Source: DATEDA01 sp963789885
GTDB lineage: Bacteria > Pseudomonadota > Gammaproteobacteria > Burkholderiales > SG8-39
Reading direction: 5' to 3'
Assembly: GCA_963789885.1 (NCBI GenBank)
Contig: CAWBNB010000025.1
Location: 1-64,000 of the forward strand
Length of the DNA stretch: 64,000 nucleotides
The notes beneath the pieces are model-generated. The model did not search any database. It was not told the DNA's origin and saw nothing but the letters and a program-made list of their open reading frames with translations. Made by a program: the position numbers and the translations under genes. This document shows, piece by piece, positions 61,718-64,000 of the stretch; positions within the stretch are counted from its first letter, which is position 1, and each line of letters begins with the position of its first letter.

Positions 61718-62968
61718 TCAGCGCAGGAAGCGCTCGACGAGCGCCATCGTGCGCTCGGTCGCGCCGCGATGCGCGGCGCAGAACCGCCGGCCCGCCTCTC
61801 CCATCCGCCCGCGAGCGCCGGCATCGGCGAGGAGCCGCGCCGCCTCGCGCACGAGCGCATCGGCGTCGGGCACCTGTATCGCCGCACCCGCCTTCACCGC
61901 TTCGTCCGCGGCCTGCGCGAAGTTGAAGATCGACGGCCCGATCGCGACCGGCGCGCCCGCCGCGCACGCCTCGATGAGATTCTGCGCACCGAACGGGACC
62001 AGGCTGCCGCCGACGAACGCGAGGTCGGCGGCGGCGTAGTAGGCGGTCAGCTCGCCCATGCTGTCCCCGAGCAGGTAGTCGCACCCCGGCGGCACCGGGC
62101 GTGCCTCGCTGCGGCGGACGAACCCGATCCCGCGCTCGCGCAGCAGGCCCGCCACTTCGTCGAAGCGTTGCGGATGACGCGGGACGATGACGACCAGCGC
62201 ACCGGCAAGCGGCGCGCGCCCCAGCGCGTCGAGGAGGAGCCGCTCTTCGCCCTCCCGCGTGCTCGCCGCGAGGAACACCGGGCGCTCCCCGAACAGCGCG
62301 CGCAGCTCGCGGCCGCGGTCGAGCATCGCCGGCGGCGGCGCCAAGTCGAACTTGAGGTTGCCGGTGACGGTGACGTCGCGCGCGCCGAGCGCCGCCAGCC
62401 GCGCCGCATCGGCTTCCGTCTGCGCCCCGATGGCTGCGAGATCCTCGAGCGCCGCGCGTGCGAGCGAGGCGACGCGCGCGTAGCCGCGCGCCGACTTCTC
62501 GGAGAGCCGCGCGTTCGCGAGCAGGACCGGGACGCCGCGCGCCCGGCATTCGCGCACCAGGTTGGGCCAGAGCTCCGTCTCCATCAGGACGCCGAGCACC
62601 GGGCGGAAGTGCGCGACGAAGCGGCGCACCGCCCACGGGAAGTCGTAGGGCAGAAACGCGAGCGTCGCGAACCCGCCGTACAGGCTCGATGCCGCTTCGC
62701 GCCCGGTCGCGGTCATGTGGGTGACGAGCAGCGCGTGATCGGGATAGCGCACGCGGAGCGCCGCAACGAGCGGCTGCGCCGCGCGCGTCTCGCCGAGCGA
62801 GACCGCGTGGATCCAGATCACCGGCCGGTCGGGGCGCGCACCGTAGCGGCCGAAGCGCTGGCCGATGTCCTGCCGGTAGCCTGGCTCCTTTCGTCCGCGC
62901 CACCACAGCCGCAGCGGAAGAAGCGGCGCCGCGAGATGCAGGACGAGCGTGTAGAGCGCGCGCAGCAT
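61718..62968 (-). CDS. waaA: 3-deoxy-D-manno-octulosonic acid transferase
   Basis: 416-residue Kdo transferase adding Kdo from CMP-Kdo to lipid A precursor at the cytoplasmic face of the inner membrane. MLRALYTLVLHLAAPLLPLR is the membrane-contacting N-terminus. WIHAVSLGETRAAQPLV, METELWPNLVRECRARGVPV, LLANARLSEKSARGY and PFGAQNLIEACAAGAPVAIG are typical of the GT30 family. ATG 62968 overlaps the waaC stop (ATGA), so the longer open frame to 63955 is rejected. It is probably cotranscribed with waaC. Confidence 0.95.
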   Translation of the reverse strand: MLRALYTLVLHLAAPLLPLRLWWRGRKEPGYRQDIGQRFGRYGARPDRPVIWIHAVSLGETRAAQPLVAALRVRYPDHALLVTHMTATGREAASSLYGGFATLAFLPYDFPWAVRRFVAHFRPVLGVLMETELWPNLVRECRARGVPVLLANARLSEKSARGYARVASLARAALEDLAAIGAQTEADAARLAALGARDVTVTGNLKFDLAPPPAMLDRGRELRALFGERPVFLAASTREGEERLLLDALGRAPLAGALVVIVPRHPQRFDEVAGLLRERGIGFVRRSEARPVPPGCDYLLGDSMGELTAYYAAADLAFVGGSLVPFGAQNLIEACAAGAPVAIGPSIFNFAQAADEAVKAGAAIQVPDADALVREAARLLADAGARGRMGEAGRRFCAAHRGATERTMALVERFLR

Positions 62969-63930
62969 CAGGCGAGCGCCGGTGCGATCTCGTCGAGCGC
63001 CGCCAGCACGGCGGCCGCCGAGGGCGGGTCGCCGGGGCCGCCGCGGACGGCGATCGGTCCCGACCCGAGCGGGCCGGTCCGCGCCGGCGCCGAGCTGCAG
63101 AAGATCGCGACGACCGGCGTGCGAAGGGCGACTGCGAGGTGCATGAGGCCGGTATCGAGTCCGACCACCGCCGTCGCGTGGCCGACGAGGCCCGCCGCCT
63201 CGACGAGCGACAGGCGCGGCGGGACGACGGCGCGCTCGAGCGAGCGCCCAAGCCGCCCGGCGCGCTCGCGCTCTGCGTCGTCGCCCCACGGCAGCACGCA
63301 CACGAGGCCGCGCGACTCGAGCGCGCGGCCAACCTCGGTCCAGGACGCCTCCGGCCAGAGCTTCTCGGCGCGCGCCGTCGAGTGCAGCAGGACGGCGTAC
63401 CGTCCCGCGGGCGCGGCCGCAGGGCGCACCGGGGCGGCGATGCCGTAGTCGACCGTCGCCGGCGGCGCGTAGCCGAGCACCTGCGCAAGCAGCCTCCGGT
63501 AGCGCTCGACGGAGTGGAGCTCCGGCCCGATGTCGTACTTGAAGCGGTAGAACCGCGCAGCGAGCGGCTCGCGCGCAGCGGCGCGGCTGTAGCCATGAAC
63601 CGGCCCACGCGCGAGGTCGGCGACCCACGCGCTCTTCACGAGTCCCTGGACGTCGATGACCGCGTCGTAGGCCCGGTCGCGGAGCGCGTGGCGGAACGCG
63701 CCGATCTCGCGCCACACGCCGGCGCCGAGCAGGCCGCGCCGCCAGCGCCGTAACGCGAACGGGATCGCGTGCGCGACCGCCGGATGCATGCGGACGAGCG
63801 GCACGTAGGCCTCCTCGACCACCCAGTCGAGGTCCGCGTCCGGCAGCGCGCGGGCGAGGTCGGTAACCGCGGGGAAGGTGTGCAGGACGTCCCCGAGCGA
63901 GGACAGGCGCACGAGCAGGATTCGCGTCAT
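62968..63930 (-). CDS. waaC: lipopolysaccharide heptosyltransferase I
   Basis: 320-residue GT9 glycosyltransferase adding the first heptose to Kdo. The N-terminus ILLVRLSSLGDVLHTFPAVT is the family signature, AVIDVQGLVKSAWVADLA and VVGLDTGLMHLAVALRTPVV hold the ADP-heptose and acceptor residues, and the DHLLHSTAR-like segment is VLLHSTARAEKLWPEA. It is upstream of waaA, overlapping by 1 base of codon (62968 shared). Confidence 0.94.
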   Translation of the reverse strand: MTRILLVRLSSLGDVLHTFPAVTDLARALPDADLDWVVEEAYVPLVRMHPAVAHAIPFALRRWRRGLLGAGVWREIGAFRHALRDRAYDAVIDVQGLVKSAWVADLARGPVHGYSRAAAREPLAARFYRFKYDIGPELHSVERYRRLLAQVLGYAPPATVDYGIAAPVRPAAAPAGRYAVLLHSTARAEKLWPEASWTEVGRALESRGLVCVLPWGDDAERERAGRLGRSLERAVVPPRLSLVEAAGLVGHATAVVGLDTGLMHLAVALRTPVVAIFCSSAPARTGPLGSGPIAVRGGPGDPPSAAAVLAALDEIAPALA

Positions 63931-63951
63931 CGGCCGCGCGCGGCGCGCGCT

Positions 63952-64000
63952 TCACGCGGACACGACGATCAGCCCTGCGGACTCGAAGCGGCGAAAGTCG
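63952..64000 (-). CDS. 3' end of an unidentified gene (truncated by the window edge)
   Basis: A minus-strand frame entering from the right edge reads DFRRFESAGLIVVSA and stops with TGA at 63952-63954, 21 bp before the waaC start. In this genomic context a gene of LPS or nucleotide-sugar metabolism would be expected (often a phosphomannomutase), but 15 residues do not allow a call. Confidence 0.35.
   Translation of the reverse strand, partial: DFRRFESAGLIVVSA

Overview
The window is high-GC (roughly 70%), gene-dense, Gram-negative chromosomal DNA. I read it as a betaproteobacterium, probably Burkholderiales or a close relative. The evidence is the pcm - rhodanese - tolC - waaA - waaC order at the right end, a Kdo hydroxylase, two RND efflux systems, a PEP-CTERM type sorting signal, and outer-membrane phospholipase A and AsmA-type genes. 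I saw no rRNA, tRNA, CRISPR array, intact insertion sequence or prophage.

Layout. 0-10 kb: a gamma-glutamyltransferase-family enzyme and a zinc alcohol dehydrogenase, then uppP, a ceramidase-like membrane protein, YidB-like and YceH-like proteins, thiC with its TPP riboswitch, and a secreted tannase/feruloyl esterase. 10.3-15.7 kb: a GntR regulator and five tightly packed enzymes (SDR, Asp/Glu racemase or maleate isomerase type, dihydropyrimidinase-like amidohydrolase, and a two-subunit TPP decarboxylase like sulfopyruvate decarboxylase). This looks like a catabolic operon whose substrate I cannot name. Short relics that look like LivH and LivM sit just after the regulator. 15.7-25.8 kb: a broken CHRD/PEP-CTERM gene, a ROK sugar kinase, a TetR-controlled RND efflux operon with tandem operator-like repeats, and SRPBCC, Kdo hydroxylase, DUF502 and MarC genes, several of them interrupted by single-base frameshifts. 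25.8-30.7 kb: a second RND operon on the minus strand. 30.8-34.9 kb: a six-gene Mrp-type cation/proton antiporter operon in which the C-terminal part of MrpA is fused to MrpB and the large N-terminal part of MrpA is absent. 35-43.7 kb: a DUF1576-like transporter divergent from a compact urease operon, ureABCEFGD, followed by a urea channel and a nickel permease. 43.7-54 kb: outer-membrane proteins, gene remnants, a Tat-exported carbonic anhydrase, PldA, YqhA, PsiF, a Fic protein with an operator-like palindrome, two patatin phospholipases and a GntP permease. 54-64 kb: a very long AsmA-family gene, then pcm, rhodanese, tolC, waaA and waaC.

How the genes work together. The urease block is self-sufficient: urea uptake, enzyme, nickel import and metallochaperones. 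WaaA, WaaC and Kdo hydroxylase all act on the lipopolysaccharide inner core. TolC could serve either RND pair. PldA, the patatins and AsmA point to envelope lipid turnover.

Two cautions. First, about 17 single-base frameshifts interrupt 11 otherwise conserved genes, densest at 21.4-25.6 kb and 52.9-56.1 kb. Residual sequencing or assembly indels are the simplest explanation. I annotate such genes across the break. Second, at 11.2, 16.2, 44.7 and 49.1 kb very short pieces of recognisable genes remain without the rest of the gene. These look like deletion or rearrangement scars.
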